NCBI GenBank assembly: GCA_937919625.1
Contig: CALFRK010000002.1
Location: 1 to 64,000, forward strand
Origin: an uncultured Ilumatobacter sp.
GTDB taxonomy: Bacteria; Actinomycetota; Acidimicrobiia; Acidimicrobiales; Ilumatobacteraceae
Reading direction: 5' to 3'
Length of the DNA stretch: 64,000 nucleotides
The notes beneath the pieces are model-generated. The model saw only the letters and a program-made list of their open reading frames with translations, was not told the origin of the DNA and made no database searches. Position 1 is the stretch's first letter. Every line of letters begins with the position of its first letter. Shown in pieces: positions 45,782 through 56,951 of this stretch. Both the position numbers and the translations under genes were made by a program.

Positions 45782-46894
45782 TCAGGCCGACAGGAACATG
45801 CGAGCCGTGGTGATCGAGTCGAGGAATTCGGTGTCGATCTCGAACCCGAGCCCGGGAGCGGTCGGCACGGCGACGTGTCCGGCCTCGACGACAATCGGGT
45901 CGGTCACGATGTCGCGGGCGTAGAAACGGCTCGATGCGCTGATATCACCGGGAAGGGTGAACCCCGGCAGCGCCGCCAGCGCCGCATTGGCTGCTCGACC
46001 GATGCCCGTCTCGACCATTCCGCCACACCACACTGGGATGCCGCGGTCGACGCACAGGTCGTGGATGCGGCGTGCCTCGAGGTAGCCACCGACCCGGCCA
46101 TGTTTGATATTGATGATCTCGGCGGCCCCGAGCTCGATCGCGTCGGCGGCGGTCTGCAGCGAAACGATCGATTCGTCGAGGCAGACCGGCGTGTTGGAAG
46201 CGGCGGCGAGCTGGGCATGCCCCAGGATGTCTTCCTCGTCCAGCGGTTGCTCGATCAGCAGTAGGTCGAATTCGTCGAGTCGACAGAGGTACTCGATGTC
46301 GGACCGGCCGTAGGCGGTGTTGGCATCGACCTGCAAGCCCATCTCTTGGCCGATCAACTCACGCACAAGGCGCACTGGTTCGAGGTCCCAACCCGGCTCG
46401 ATCTTGAGCTTGATGCGGGCATATCCATCATCGACATATGCCTGCACCTGGGCTAGCAGTTGGTCCAGCGAATCGAAGATGCCGACGCTGACTCCGCTTG
46501 GCACGCGGTCGCGGTCGCCACCGAAATAGGCGTGAAGGTTGGTGCCCTCGGCACGCAGCTGTGCATCGAGCACGGCCATCTCCAGCGCCGCCTTCGACAT
46601 CGGATGTCCGGAGAACCGTCGCAGCCGGTGTGCAACATCGGCGGCCTCGAGTTGGGTGCCGCCGGCGGTCAGCGCCGGCCAAAAGTGTTCGGTGATCGCG
46701 AGTTCGGCACCGTTCACGAACTCGGCCGAGTAGGCCGGCTCGCTCATGGCGACACATTCGCCCCACCCGGTGCCCTGGTCAGTTGTGACGTGCAGCAGCA
46801 AGATGTCGCGGCGTGACTCGACGCCGAAGCTGGTGCGGAACGGCGTGACGAGGTCGATCGCGATCCGGCGGAGTTCGAGCTGTTGGAGCAGCAT
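45782..46894 (-). CDS. Enolase-superfamily o-succinylbenzoate synthase / N-succinylamino acid racemase
   Basis: GYARIKLKIEPGWD, VDANTAY, IEQPL, CLDES motifs. Confidence 0.85.
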   Translation of the reverse strand: MLLQQLELRRIAIDLVTPFRTSFGVESRRDILLLHVTTDQGTGWGECVAMSEPAYSAEFVNGAELAITEHFWPALTAGGTQLEAADVAHRLRRFSGHPMSKAALEMAVLDAQLRAEGTNLHAYFGGDRDRVPSGVSVGIFDSLDQLLAQVQAYVDDGYARIKLKIEPGWDLEPVRLVRELIGQEMGLQVDANTAYGRSDIEYLCRLDEFDLLLIEQPLDEEDILGHAQLAAASNTPVCLDESIVSLQTAADAIELGAAEIINIKHGRVGGYLEARRIHDLCVDRGIPVWCGGMVETGIGRAANAALAALPGFTLPGDISASSRFYARDIVTDPIVVEAGHVAVPTAPGLGFEIDTEFLDSITTARMFLSA

Positions 46895-46921
46895 GCAGCA
46901 ATCCTTCAATTAGGGGTCCGG

Positions 46922-47632
46922 TCAGGCAGGGGTATCGATGATGTAGGCGCCCTCGCGGGTGAAGGCCGTGACTGTGCCACCGGCGTCGAACAACTCGGTG
47001 AACTGGCGGCGCACGTCGTGTCGCCACGCGATTGCTGAATTCGAGTCGGTGCGGCGCAGCACCACAATGTCGTCCGGAGTTTCAATCAGGTGGCGCGTCG
47101 CCGAGGCGAGCGGTGCCGGTCGTGGTTCTGATTCGTCGGTCGACCAGGCGACGACCAGACGATCGGATTCGTCTTGGGCATTGATCGAATCGGTCATCTC
47201 GCCGTAGAAATCGACGAGGTAGTCGGCGATGTCAGCCTTCAACACCTCGATGTTGAACCAGGCGTTGCGGCGCACGAGCGGGTCGAAGGTCCAGGTGATC
47301 CATGGGATTCCACGCTCGGCGGCCCACTCGCGTTGGTGATTCTTCATCGAGCGGCCGACGCCGCTGTGCTGGACGCCCGGAAGGATGCCGGTGACATGGC
47401 TGTGGAGAGCCTCATCGCCGTGATGGCGGGCCAGAAACCCGAACGATGCGCCGACGATATTGCCTGAATCAAAGGCGCCGGCCACATAGCCGCCGGAGTG
47501 CGAAATTGCTCGCAATAGCTCGACGCCAACGATCGGGGTCACCGACCCCCACACCTGTTGGAAGACGTTCACGATCGTGGCCATCTCGCCCGCCGTGTTT
47601 AGTGTTCGAATCTCAAGATTCGCTTCACCCAT
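46922..47632 (-). CDS. GNAT-like predicted acyltransferase (COG3375-like)
   Basis: GGYVAGAFDSGNIVGASFGF; HSHVTGILPGVQHSGVGRSMKNHQREWAAERGIPWITWTFDPLVRRNAWFNI. Confidence 0.75.
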   Translation of the reverse strand: MGEANLEIRTLNTAGEMATIVNVFQQVWGSVTPIVGVELLRAISHSGGYVAGAFDSGNIVGASFGFLARHHGDEALHSHVTGILPGVQHSGVGRSMKNHQREWAAERGIPWITWTFDPLVRRNAWFNIEVLKADIADYLVDFYGEMTDSINAQDESDRLVVAWSTDESEPRPAPLASATRHLIETPDDIVVLRRTDSNSAIAWRHDVRRQFTELFDAGGTVTAFTREGAYIIDTPA

Positions 47633-47756
47633 GCCTGGACGGTACCCGGCCGGTGCCCGCAATATCCCTGGCTGGCGGCCAACGCGACGTTCGACAGGTT
47701 GACGAGTCGTTCAATCGGGTGGGTCCTGCCGCTGACAGCGATAGGTATGAGCTTCT

Positions 47757-49322
47757 ATGGCGCACGTCCTGGTCACCGAAGCTATTGCCGAAGGCGGTCT
47801 CGACCGCCTTCGCTCCGCAGGGCACACCGTCGATGTGCGGCTCGGACTCTCGCCCACCGAGTTGCTGGCTGTGATTGCAGGTGCCAATGCCCTGATCATC
47901 CGCTCGGCGACACACGTCGACGCCGAACTCTTGCATGCCGGGGTCGATCTCGTTGTGGTTGGCCGGGCCGGAATCGGGCTCGACAATGTTGATGTAGCGG
48001 CCGCCACTACCCGGGGTGTAATGGTGGTCAATGCTCCGCAGTCGAACATCATCTCGGCCGCCGAACACACCATGGCTCTGCTGCTGGCTCAGGCCCGCAA
48101 CGTCCCCCAGGCTCACGCCGCCCTCAAGCAGGGCCGCTGGGAACGAAGCGACTGGGAGGGTGTCGAACTCGCCGACAAGACGCTGGGCATAGTAGGGCTC
48201 GGCCGAATCGGCAAGCTCGTGGCCGATCGCGCCAAGGCCTTCCAGATGCGCCTAGTTGCTTACGACCCCTTCGTTTCGGCTGACCGTGCGAAACAGATGG
48301 GGGTCGAGCTGATGCCGCTCGATCAGGTCGTCGCCGAATCCGACTTCCTCACGATCCATCTGCCCAAGACCAAGCAAACCACCGGGTTGATCAACCGTGA
48401 CCTGCTGCTCAAAGCCAAGTCGAATCTGCGCGTCGTCAATGTCGCGCGGGGCGGCATCGTGTCCGAGGCCGACTTGGCCGAGTGCATCCGCGACGGCGTC
48501 ATTGCCGGGGCGGCGCTCGACGTGTTCGATGTCGAGCCGACCACCGAGTCGCCGCTGTTCGAGTTGCCGTCGGTCGTCGTGACCCCGCACCTCGGGGCCT
48601 CAACACGTGAGGCACAGGACAAGGCTGGCGAGGCGATCGCCGACATGGTGCAGCTCGCCCTCGATGGTGATTTTGTGCCGTGGGCAGTCAACGTCGACGC
48701 AGCCGAGGCGAACGAGACGATCCGTCCTTTTCTGCCGTTGGCCGAAACGCTCGGACGGCTGTACGGCTCGTTGCACGGCAGCGCCCCCGACTCGTTCGAG
48801 ATGTGCTGCGAGGGTGACATCGCCCAGTACGACACCAGGATCCTCGGGCTGGCCGTGTTGAAGGGCTTCTTCAGCAGGATCAGCGAAGATCCCGTCAGCT
48901 ACGTGAACGCACCGTCGATGGCGAAGGAAGCGGGCATCACGATGCGCGAGACCAACTGCATCAACACCGACGAGTACGTCAATCTGATCTCACTGCGGTG
49001 TGACGACCACAGCATCTCGGGCACGCTCGCCGGGCGCCGTCGCGAACAGCGCATCGTCGAAGTTGACAATCACGGCTTTGACGTGCCGCCTACCGAACAC
49101 ATGCTGGTGATCTCCAACGACGACCGTCCCGGCGTGATCGGCACCGTCGGCGTGTTGCTCGGCGATGCCGGTATCAACATCGCCGACATGGATGTGGGTC
49201 GCGTCGCCTCCCAGGGCACTGCCGTGATGCTGTTGGCCGTCACGGCCGAGGTGCCCAACGAGGTCATCGAGGCGCTTCGCTCCGCCCCCGGTGTGCTCAG
49301 CGTCAAGGTCCTCCACAGCTAG
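47757..49322 (+). CDS. serA: D-3-phosphoglycerate dehydrogenase
   Basis: GRAGIGLDNVDV, GIVGLGRIGKLVA, C-terminal ACT domain. Confidence 0.95.
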   Translation: MAHVLVTEAIAEGGLDRLRSAGHTVDVRLGLSPTELLAVIAGANALIIRSATHVDAELLHAGVDLVVVGRAGIGLDNVDVAAATTRGVMVVNAPQSNIISAAEHTMALLLAQARNVPQAHAALKQGRWERSDWEGVELADKTLGIVGLGRIGKLVADRAKAFQMRLVAYDPFVSADRAKQMGVELMPLDQVVAESDFLTIHLPKTKQTTGLINRDLLLKAKSNLRVVNVARGGIVSEADLAECIRDGVIAGAALDVFDVEPTTESPLFELPSVVVTPHLGASTREAQDKAGEAIADMVQLALDGDFVPWAVNVDAAEANETIRPFLPLAETLGRLYGSLHGSAPDSFEMCCEGDIAQYDTRILGLAVLKGFFSRISEDPVSYVNAPSMAKEAGITMRETNCINTDEYVNLISLRCDDHSISGTLAGRRREQRIVEVDNHGFDVPPTEHMLVISNDDRPGVIGTVGVLLGDAGINIADMDVGRVASQGTAVMLLAVTAEVPNEVIEALRSAPGVLSVKVLHS

Positions 49323-49324
49323 CC

Positions 49325-49355
49325 GTTACCGCAGGTGCCAGGCACCTTTAGTAAC
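49325..49355. repeat. Palindromic intergenic repeat, family 2 (GTTACCGCAGGTGCCAGGCACCTTTAGTAAC)
   Basis: Inverted GTTAC/GTAAC ends around AGGTGCCAGGCACCT; between convergent genes. Confidence 0.8.
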
Positions 49356-49360
49356 GCCTG

Positions 49361-50164
49361 CTACTGCAGGGTTGCTCGGTCGCTGGGTTGCAGGCGAGTG
49401 GAGAGGTAGGTGCTCGTGCCCGACTCGAGCAGTTCGCGGGCACCCACCATCAGCGCTCCGTATGCGGTGCTGGCGAGCGATCCGCCGGTCGAGACCCGCC
49501 GCCCGCCCGCTTCGCCGATCTCTGGCACCGACGGCCCTCCCGGCCACGCCAGCACGTTGACCGGCGCTGCAACGGCATCTACCACGGTGCGGATCTGCTC
49601 GGTCGTGGAGAGACCCGGGGCGTACACGCAGTCGGCCCCGGCGTCGCGATACGCAATTAGGCGGGCGATCGTGTCGTCGAGATCTGACACGCCATGGAGG
49701 AGATTCTCGGCGCGGGCCGTGAGCAGCATCCGTTCGCCGCTGACGTCGGCGGCGCTCGACGCTGCGGCCACACGTTCGGTTGCGACCTCGATCGGGTCGA
49801 TGATTCCGGCAGGCCCGTTCCAGTCCTCGATCGAGCAGCCGGCGGCACCAGCCTCGTGCAGCAAGCCGACCGTCTCGGCCACGCCCTCGAGGTCCTCAGC
49901 GAAGCAACGTTCGCTATCGACGTTCAACGGAAGGTCGGTCGCCGCCGCCAGTTGCCGGACGTGTTCGACGAGCTCGTCAAGGGTCATGCCGTAGTCGTCG
50001 CGCCCTCGCGACCAGGCGAAGCCGGCGCTGGTGGTGGCGAGTGCTTCGAAGCCGGCGCCGGCCAGCAGCTTCGCCGATCCGACATCCCACGGATTCGGCA
50101 TCACGAACACCTGCTGGCGGGCGTGCAACTCGAAGAATCGGGTGCGGCGTTCCGGTGGCGTCAT
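49361..50164 (-). CDS. Isocitrate lyase / PEP mutase family protein
   Basis: NPWDVGSAKLLAGAGFEALATTSAGFAWSRG; GAAGCSIEDW; GADCVYAPG; start MTPPERRTRFF. Confidence 0.9.
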   Translation of the reverse strand: MTPPERRTRFFELHARQQVFVMPNPWDVGSAKLLAGAGFEALATTSAGFAWSRGRDDYGMTLDELVEHVRQLAAATDLPLNVDSERCFAEDLEGVAETVGLLHEAGAAGCSIEDWNGPAGIIDPIEVATERVAAASSAADVSGERMLLTARAENLLHGVSDLDDTIARLIAYRDAGADCVYAPGLSTTEQIRTVVDAVAAPVNVLAWPGGPSVPEIGEAGGRRVSTGGSLASTAYGALMVGARELLESGTSTYLSTRLQPSDRATLQ

Positions 50165-50181
50165 CCGCTCATCCTGCCACC

Positions 50182-50214
50182 AGTTGGGAGATGTGCCAGG
50201 CACAACTCCCAACT
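50182..50214. repeat. Repeat family 1, minimal copy (33-bp near-perfect palindrome)
   Basis: AGTTGGGAGATGTGCCAGGCACAACTCCCAACT; essentially two terminal repeats joined. Confidence 0.8.
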
Positions 50215-50217
50215 CGG

Positions 50218-51030
50218 TCACCAGCCGGGCGGGAGGCTGGCGAGTCGTGCTTCAAGGGCAGCTTGGCGGGCAGCTTCGGCAAAGTCGTTGCCGGTGCTGG
50301 CATAGATGATCGCTCGTGACGAACTGATCATCAGGCCGCGCCCATCGGCGGTGGTGCCGGCGCTGACAGCGGCTTGCGGGTCGCCACCTTGAGCGCCGAT
50401 CCCGGGAACCAGAATTGGGAGGTCACCGACTGTCGCCCGCACAGCCCGCAGCTCGTCGGGGAAGGTCGCTCCGACCACCAGCCCACATTCACCGTGCTGC
50501 GACCACTTGCCGGCGACCATTTCGGCCACTCGGATGTAGAGCGGTTGGCCGCCGGTGTCGAGCGACTGCAGATCGTTGCCGCCAGGGTTGCTGGTTCGAC
50601 ACAGGGCGATCACGCCGCCGCCGTGAGCGAAGAACGGCGCCACCGAGTCGCCACCGAGATATGGATTGACGGTGACGGCGTGGGCGCCGTAACGGCCAAA
50701 CGCTTCTCTGGCGTAGTGTTCGGCGGTCGACCCGATGTCGCCACGTTTTGCGTCGAGGATCAGCGTGATGTCGGGGTAGGTGTCGAGGATGTAGTTGCAC
50801 AACCGCTCGAGTGCGGCTTCTTCTCGTTGCGAGGCGAAGTAGGCGATCTGGGGCTTGAAGGCACACACCAGATCGGCGGTGGCGTCGACGATCTCCTTAC
50901 AGAACCGGTAGACCGCGTCGTGGCCGGTGCCGAACGCCTTGGGAAAGCGCTCTAGGTCGGGATCCAGACCGACACACAACAATGAGTTGGCGGTCGTCCA
51001 GGATCTGCTCAGTTGATCGTGAAAGCCCAC
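50218..51030 (-). CDS. pyrF: Orotidine 5'-phosphate decarboxylase
   Basis: [30 protein letters not shown]. Confidence 0.94.
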   Translation of the reverse strand: MGFHDQLSRSWTTANSLLCVGLDPDLERFPKAFGTGHDAVYRFCKEIVDATADLVCAFKPQIAYFASQREEAALERLCNYILDTYPDITLILDAKRGDIGSTAEHYAREAFGRYGAHAVTVNPYLGGDSVAPFFAHGGGVIALCRTSNPGGNDLQSLDTGGQPLYIRVAEMVAGKWSQHGECGLVVGATFPDELRAVRATVGDLPILVPGIGAQGGDPQAAVSAGTTADGRGLMISSSRAIIYASTGNDFAEAARQAALEARLASLPPGW

Positions 51031-51119
51031 GTCACAGACGGTAGGTCACGTTGCCGCACACGAACACAACGTGCAGGTGTCGATTTCGTGAAGAACCGAC
51101 GGCGGGCTGCATCTCTGGC

Positions 51120-51311
51120 CTAGTGCTCGAGCTCGATGGCGGCGGTTGGACACAGGTCAGCGGCTTCGCGGACCCGGTCGTGCAACGGCTCAGCAGGCTC
51201 TTCTTGAAGGATGTAGAGGTACCCGTCGCTGCGGACCTCAAAGACCTCCGGGCAGACCTGCATGCACCCGCCCGTCGAACAACACATGTCGAAGTCGACC
51301 TTGACTTTCAC
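51120..51311 (-). CDS. Small ferredoxin ([3Fe-4S]/[4Fe-4S] type)
   Basis: CCSTGGCMQVCPEVFEV...LCPTAAIEL. Confidence 0.87.
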   Translation of the reverse strand: MKVKVDFDMCCSTGGCMQVCPEVFEVRSDGYLYILQEEPAEPLHDRVREAADLCPTAAIELEH

Positions 51312-51365
51312 CGTATTTCCCTTGTCAGCAACATCGTGCGATGGGCTCCGGTACGAAGCTTCCGG

Positions 51366-51764
51366 TCACGATTTGGCTGCACGGTACCCGTCGGCTTCGG
51401 CGTCCTCTGGGCGGGCGTAGCAGCGCTCGGCAGCCGTGCGATCGTAGAATCGCCCGCCGGGCATGTGGAAGATACCCGAGTTGTTGTTGGCCTTGATCGG
51501 GTAACCGTCGGGGCAGCCACCGTCGAGCGGTTCGACCCACGGGACGCCATCCGAGCCGGACGCTGTCGATTCGTCGGCGTCAGTGTCCGGTGTCTCGGCG
51601 AAAGCGACAGGTGCGGCTTTTGGCGGGCTCGTGGAATCGAGTAGTGGCCACTCAGGTGGGCCGGCAGGCGTCGGTGCATTATGGCGTTGCCAGGCGGTCC
51701 AGCCGGCGTACCCGGCACCACCGATCAGCGCCAACCAGAACAAGCGTCGCAGCATCGTGATCAT
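51366..51764 (-). CDS. Single-TM protein with C-terminal sunset-like domain
   Basis: GYPIKANNNSGIFHMPGGRFYDRTAAERCYARPEDAEADGYRAAKS. Confidence 0.72.
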   Translation of the reverse strand: MITMLRRLFWLALIGGAGYAGWTAWQRHNAPTPAGPPEWPLLDSTSPPKAAPVAFAETPDTDADESTASGSDGVPWVEPLDGGCPDGYPIKANNNSGIFHMPGGRFYDRTAAERCYARPEDAEADGYRAAKS

Positions 51765-51788
51765 GGACGAACTCTAGACCAGAGCAGG

Positions 51789-51913
51789 AGTGGGGAGTTG
51801 TGCCAGGAGCGTGAGCCGATAGGCGAACTGCGACCAATCGTTACGGGGGAACCATGCGGAATGAAAGGGAGCGAAGCGACCTATCCGCTGGGTTCCCTGG
51901 CACAACTCCCAAC

Positions 51914-51914
<1 letters not shown>
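51789..51914. repeat. Interspersed repeat family 1, copy B (126 bp, GGGAGTTGTGCCAGG/CCTGGCACAACTCCC ends)
   Basis: 15-bp terminal inverted repeats; core similar to 36173-36277. Confidence 0.85.
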
Positions 51915-53716
<1,802 letters not shown>

Positions 53717-53717
<1 letters not shown>

Positions 53718-53758
53718 TACGTAAGCAGAAGCAGGTGGCGCGCCGACGTTCCAGTCAT
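53717..53758 (-). CDS. leuA leader peptide MTGTSARHLLLLT
   Basis: ATG ACT GGA ACG TCG GCG CGC CAC CTG CTT CTG CTT ACG TAG; four consecutive Leu codons upstream of leuA. Confidence 0.75.
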
Positions 53759-53821
53759 AGAAGGTGCAGCTTAGTCCGCATCGCCCTGCGATGGCAATGG
53801 TCCCGGTACCCTGAGCGCACC

Positions 53822-55189
53822 ATGAATGATGCCAATGCACGGCCAAGTGGCCGCCAACGTGGAAGCCGGCCCGGGGGGCGCCGCCGAGACACGTCTGATA
53901 ATCAAGGATCGCAACGTAATGATCGCCACGACCGTAACGATCGGCCACCGCGTCAGTTCGATGACGGACCAGAGCGCACGGGCAAGCTGACCAGCACCAA
54001 TACGATGCCCCCGGTTGAACCGCCGACCGGTTTTGCCGATCTCGGCGTTCCGGCCCGCATCGACGACGGCCTTGCGGCATGTGGGTTCGCCCAGCCGTTC
54101 GCGATCCAGACCGAGGCGGTTCCGGTCGCCATGCTCGGCCGCGACGTCTGTGGACGCGCCAAGACCGGTTCGGGCAAGACGCTGGCGTTCGGTGTGCCGA
54201 TGCTCGCTCGCATTACCGACACGGCCCAGCCGCGCAGGCCGCTTGGGCTCGTACTCGTGCCCACCCGTGAGCTGGCTGTTCAGGTCGCAGAGGTGCTCGA
54301 GCCAATCGCTGCCCACGCCGGCCAACGCGTGCTCGCCGTGTACGGCGGTGCCAGCCGGCACACCCAGATCGATGCCCTGGCGAAGGGCGTCGAGTTGGTG
54401 GTTGCCACCCCCTTACGTTTGATCGATCTGATCAAGTCAAACGAGTTATGGCTGGAAGATACCCAGATCGTGTGCCTTGACGAGGCCGACCGCATGGCTG
54501 ACGATGGCTTTACGCCCCAGGTCGAGTGGGTGCTGCGGCATTGCACCGGTCGCAACCAGACGATGTTGTTCTCGGCTACGCTCGATGGTGATGTCGGGCA
54601 CCTGATTCGCCATTACCTCACCGATCCAATCGAGGTCGCCGTCGACGAGGCAACCGACACCGTCGGCACGATGCACCACCTCTTCCTGGCTGCCCATCAC
54701 ATGGACAAAGACAAGGTCATCGGCGCGATCGGGCAGGGGATCCCCAAGGTGCTGGTGTTCTGCCAGACCAAGCGCAACTGCGATCGGGTATCCAAGAATC
54801 TGCAGGAACTCGGCGTGGTCGCCGCCGCGATTCACGGCGATCTTCCGCAAAAGGCCCGCGAGCGGGCCATGCAGGGCTTTGCCGAAGGCAAGGTTGCGGT
54901 GCTCGTGGCCACAGATGTAGCTGCGCGTGGCATCGATATTGACGACATCGGCGTTGTGATCCACTACGAGCCGGCCAAGGACGTCAAGGACTACCTGCAC
55001 CGCTCGGGCCGAACTGCCCGTGCCGGACGTGACGGCTGGGCTGTAACGCTGGTTGAGTACAATCAGCACACCCAGGTGAGGATCCTCCAGCGCGGCATGC
55101 GGTTGTCTAACGAGCCGGCGATCGAGGTGTTCTCGAACAACCCGAGCCTCCGCGATCTATCGTCGTTCGGAACTCACGTCACGACCTGA
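53822..55189 (+). CDS. DEAD-box RNA helicase
   Basis: GRAKTGSGKTLAF, CLDEADRM, FSATLDG, HRSGRTARAG; start MNDANARPSG. Confidence 0.94.
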   Translation: MNDANARPSGRQRGSRPGGRRRDTSDNQGSQRNDRHDRNDRPPRQFDDGPERTGKLTSTNTMPPVEPPTGFADLGVPARIDDGLAACGFAQPFAIQTEAVPVAMLGRDVCGRAKTGSGKTLAFGVPMLARITDTAQPRRPLGLVLVPTRELAVQVAEVLEPIAAHAGQRVLAVYGGASRHTQIDALAKGVELVVATPLRLIDLIKSNELWLEDTQIVCLDEADRMADDGFTPQVEWVLRHCTGRNQTMLFSATLDGDVGHLIRHYLTDPIEVAVDEATDTVGTMHHLFLAAHHMDKDKVIGAIGQGIPKVLVFCQTKRNCDRVSKNLQELGVVAAAIHGDLPQKARERAMQGFAEGKVAVLVATDVAARGIDIDDIGVVIHYEPAKDVKDYLHRSGRTARAGRDGWAVTLVEYNQHTQVRILQRGMRLSNEPAIEVFSNNPSLRDLSSFGTHVTT

Positions 55190-55251
55190 ATATGATCGCC
55201 GATCCGGGCGGCCGGCCAAGCCGGTCGGGGGTGCTGGTCTACCGTCAGCAC

Positions 55252-56220
55252 ATGCGACGCAAGGTGTCAGTTCTGGTCGTCGGCGCTGTTGCTGTCGCCG
55301 CTGGATGTTCAGGGTCAGAATCGATCGATGCGCCGTTGGTGACCGTTGCCGACGCGATTCTGGCGCCCACCAGCAGTTTGGCGTCCGAGCGGGATCCAGC
55401 AGGCGACACAAGAATCGCCGAGCCGGCATCGATGCCAACGCTCCGGGTTGACATGAAGATCGAGGTCGAATCGAGCGGCTTGCAAGCCGAGCTTGGTGCC
55501 GAGGTCGACCCGGCTGCTCTCGATCTCGCCGACCCGTTCGGCACGTTTGCGTCATGTTCGGGTGGGCGCAGGGCGTTCGGTCCGTATTCGGTATTGGTGT
55601 CGGTCCCCGGGGGCGAGGTTTTGGCCGCCAGCGTGTTCACTGCCGAATCGGTGACGCGGGCGGGGATCTATGACGCCGATGTCCGGATCGAGCCGCGTTC
55701 AGGCGACGCCCAGTCGGCGACCGGCACCGTCACGATCGACGTCGGCTGGCGATCTGGCACGTTCCTGGCGTTTGGCCTCGATGGCGGCGCCATCACCGGT
55801 TCGTTCGAGTGTGCTGGCGGCGATCCTTCACCTTCTCCACTCGATACTTCGGCCACAGCAGGCGTCGTCGACTCGGTCCAGGTAGTCGCTTTGCTGCGCC
55901 AGGAGGGCGCCGAACGTGTAGTCGGGTTGGCGGTGCAGACAGTGCGGTCACCCGAAACCACGGCTGTGTGCCCGGCCGGTACCGGTGTGGCCGAAGGCGT
56001 CGTCCCGTTGCTGATGCGCGTCGACGGCGACCAGACGGTCGGTGCGATCAGCACGTTCGAACTGACCGACGGCGGAGCGCCCACACTGCGCATGCGGATC
56101 GGCGGCGCGAGCTATGCGTTCGATGATGTTGCCATCACCGTCGCCCAGCCGGCCACCTCAGGAACGTTCAGTGCGTCGGCGGACGGCCTGACGGTCGACG
56201 GTGCCTTTCTCTGTACGTGA
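55252..56220 (+). CDS. Putative lipoprotein, unknown function
   Basis: MRRKVSVLVVGAVAVAAGCSGSE signal/lipobox; secreted-type composition. Confidence 0.6.
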   Translation: MRRKVSVLVVGAVAVAAGCSGSESIDAPLVTVADAILAPTSSLASERDPAGDTRIAEPASMPTLRVDMKIEVESSGLQAELGAEVDPAALDLADPFGTFASCSGGRRAFGPYSVLVSVPGGEVLAASVFTAESVTRAGIYDADVRIEPRSGDAQSATGTVTIDVGWRSGTFLAFGLDGGAITGSFECAGGDPSPSPLDTSATAGVVDSVQVVALLRQEGAERVVGLAVQTVRSPETTAVCPAGTGVAEGVVPLLMRVDGDQTVGAISTFELTDGGAPTLRMRIGGASYAFDDVAITVAQPATSGTFSASADGLTVDGAFLCT

Positions 56221-56292
56221 CCAGCGTCAGATGCGTCGCGGTCACAACATCCCGCTGCATCGTGTAGCTGAGCCGGCGCTGGTCGCTGTCGT

Positions 56293-56877
56293 TCATCCCA
56301 TCCAGGCTGGACGGTTCGACTCATAGCTGTCGATTGCTTCGGCGTGTGTGAGCGTCAACGCAATGTCATCGAGGCCCTCCAAGAAACGATGTTGGGTGGG
56401 CGGATCCATCGGGAACGGTTCGGCGATTCCGGCGGCCGGCACCTCGACCATCAGGCGCTCCATGTCGACCACGATCTCGGTGGTCGGATCGGCCTCGATC
56501 GCCGCCCAGATCGCCTCGACCGTCGACTCAGGCAAGACCGCAGGAACGAGTCCGTTCTTTGTGCAGTTGTTGCGGAAGATGTCGGAGAAGCTGGGGGCGA
56601 TCACGGCGTCGAAGCCACCCTGTTGAATAGCCCACACGGCGTGCTCTCGGCTGGAGCCGACGCCGAACGCTGGTCCGGCGACGAGTACGGAGGCGCCCTG
56701 ATATTGCTCTTGATTGAGGACGAAGTCGCGGTCGTCGCGCCATGTCGAAAAGAGGCCCTTTTCGAAACCGGTGCGCTCGACGCGCTTGAGCCAGTCGGCC
56801 GGGATGATCTGATCGGTGTCGACGTCGCTGCGCTTGAGCGGTACGCCAGTGCCCGACACGATTCGGACGGTCTTCAT
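56293..56877 (-). CDS. leuD: 3-isopropylmalate dehydratase small subunit
   Basis: SDVDTDQIIPADWLKR; GPAFGVGSSREHAVWA. Confidence 0.95.
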   Translation of the reverse strand: MKTVRIVSGTGVPLKRSDVDTDQIIPADWLKRVERTGFEKGLFSTWRDDRDFVLNQEQYQGASVLVAGPAFGVGSSREHAVWAIQQGGFDAVIAPSFSDIFRNNCTKNGLVPAVLPESTVEAIWAAIEADPTTEIVVDMERLMVEVPAAGIAEPFPMDPPTQHRFLEGLDDIALTLTHAEAIDSYESNRPAWMG

Positions 56878-56893
56878 GTCTGCTCCTTTGGGT

Positions 56894-56949
56894 GTTACTA
56901 AAGGTGCCTGGCACCTGTATTAAGGGTGCCTGCTGGCACCTGTGGTAAC
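56894..56949. repeat. Palindromic intergenic repeat, family 2, double-core copy
   Basis: GTTACTAAAGGTGCCTGGCACCTGTATTAAGGGTGCCTGCTGGCACCTGTGGTAAC between leuC and leuD. Confidence 0.8.
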
Positions 56950-56951
56950 CG

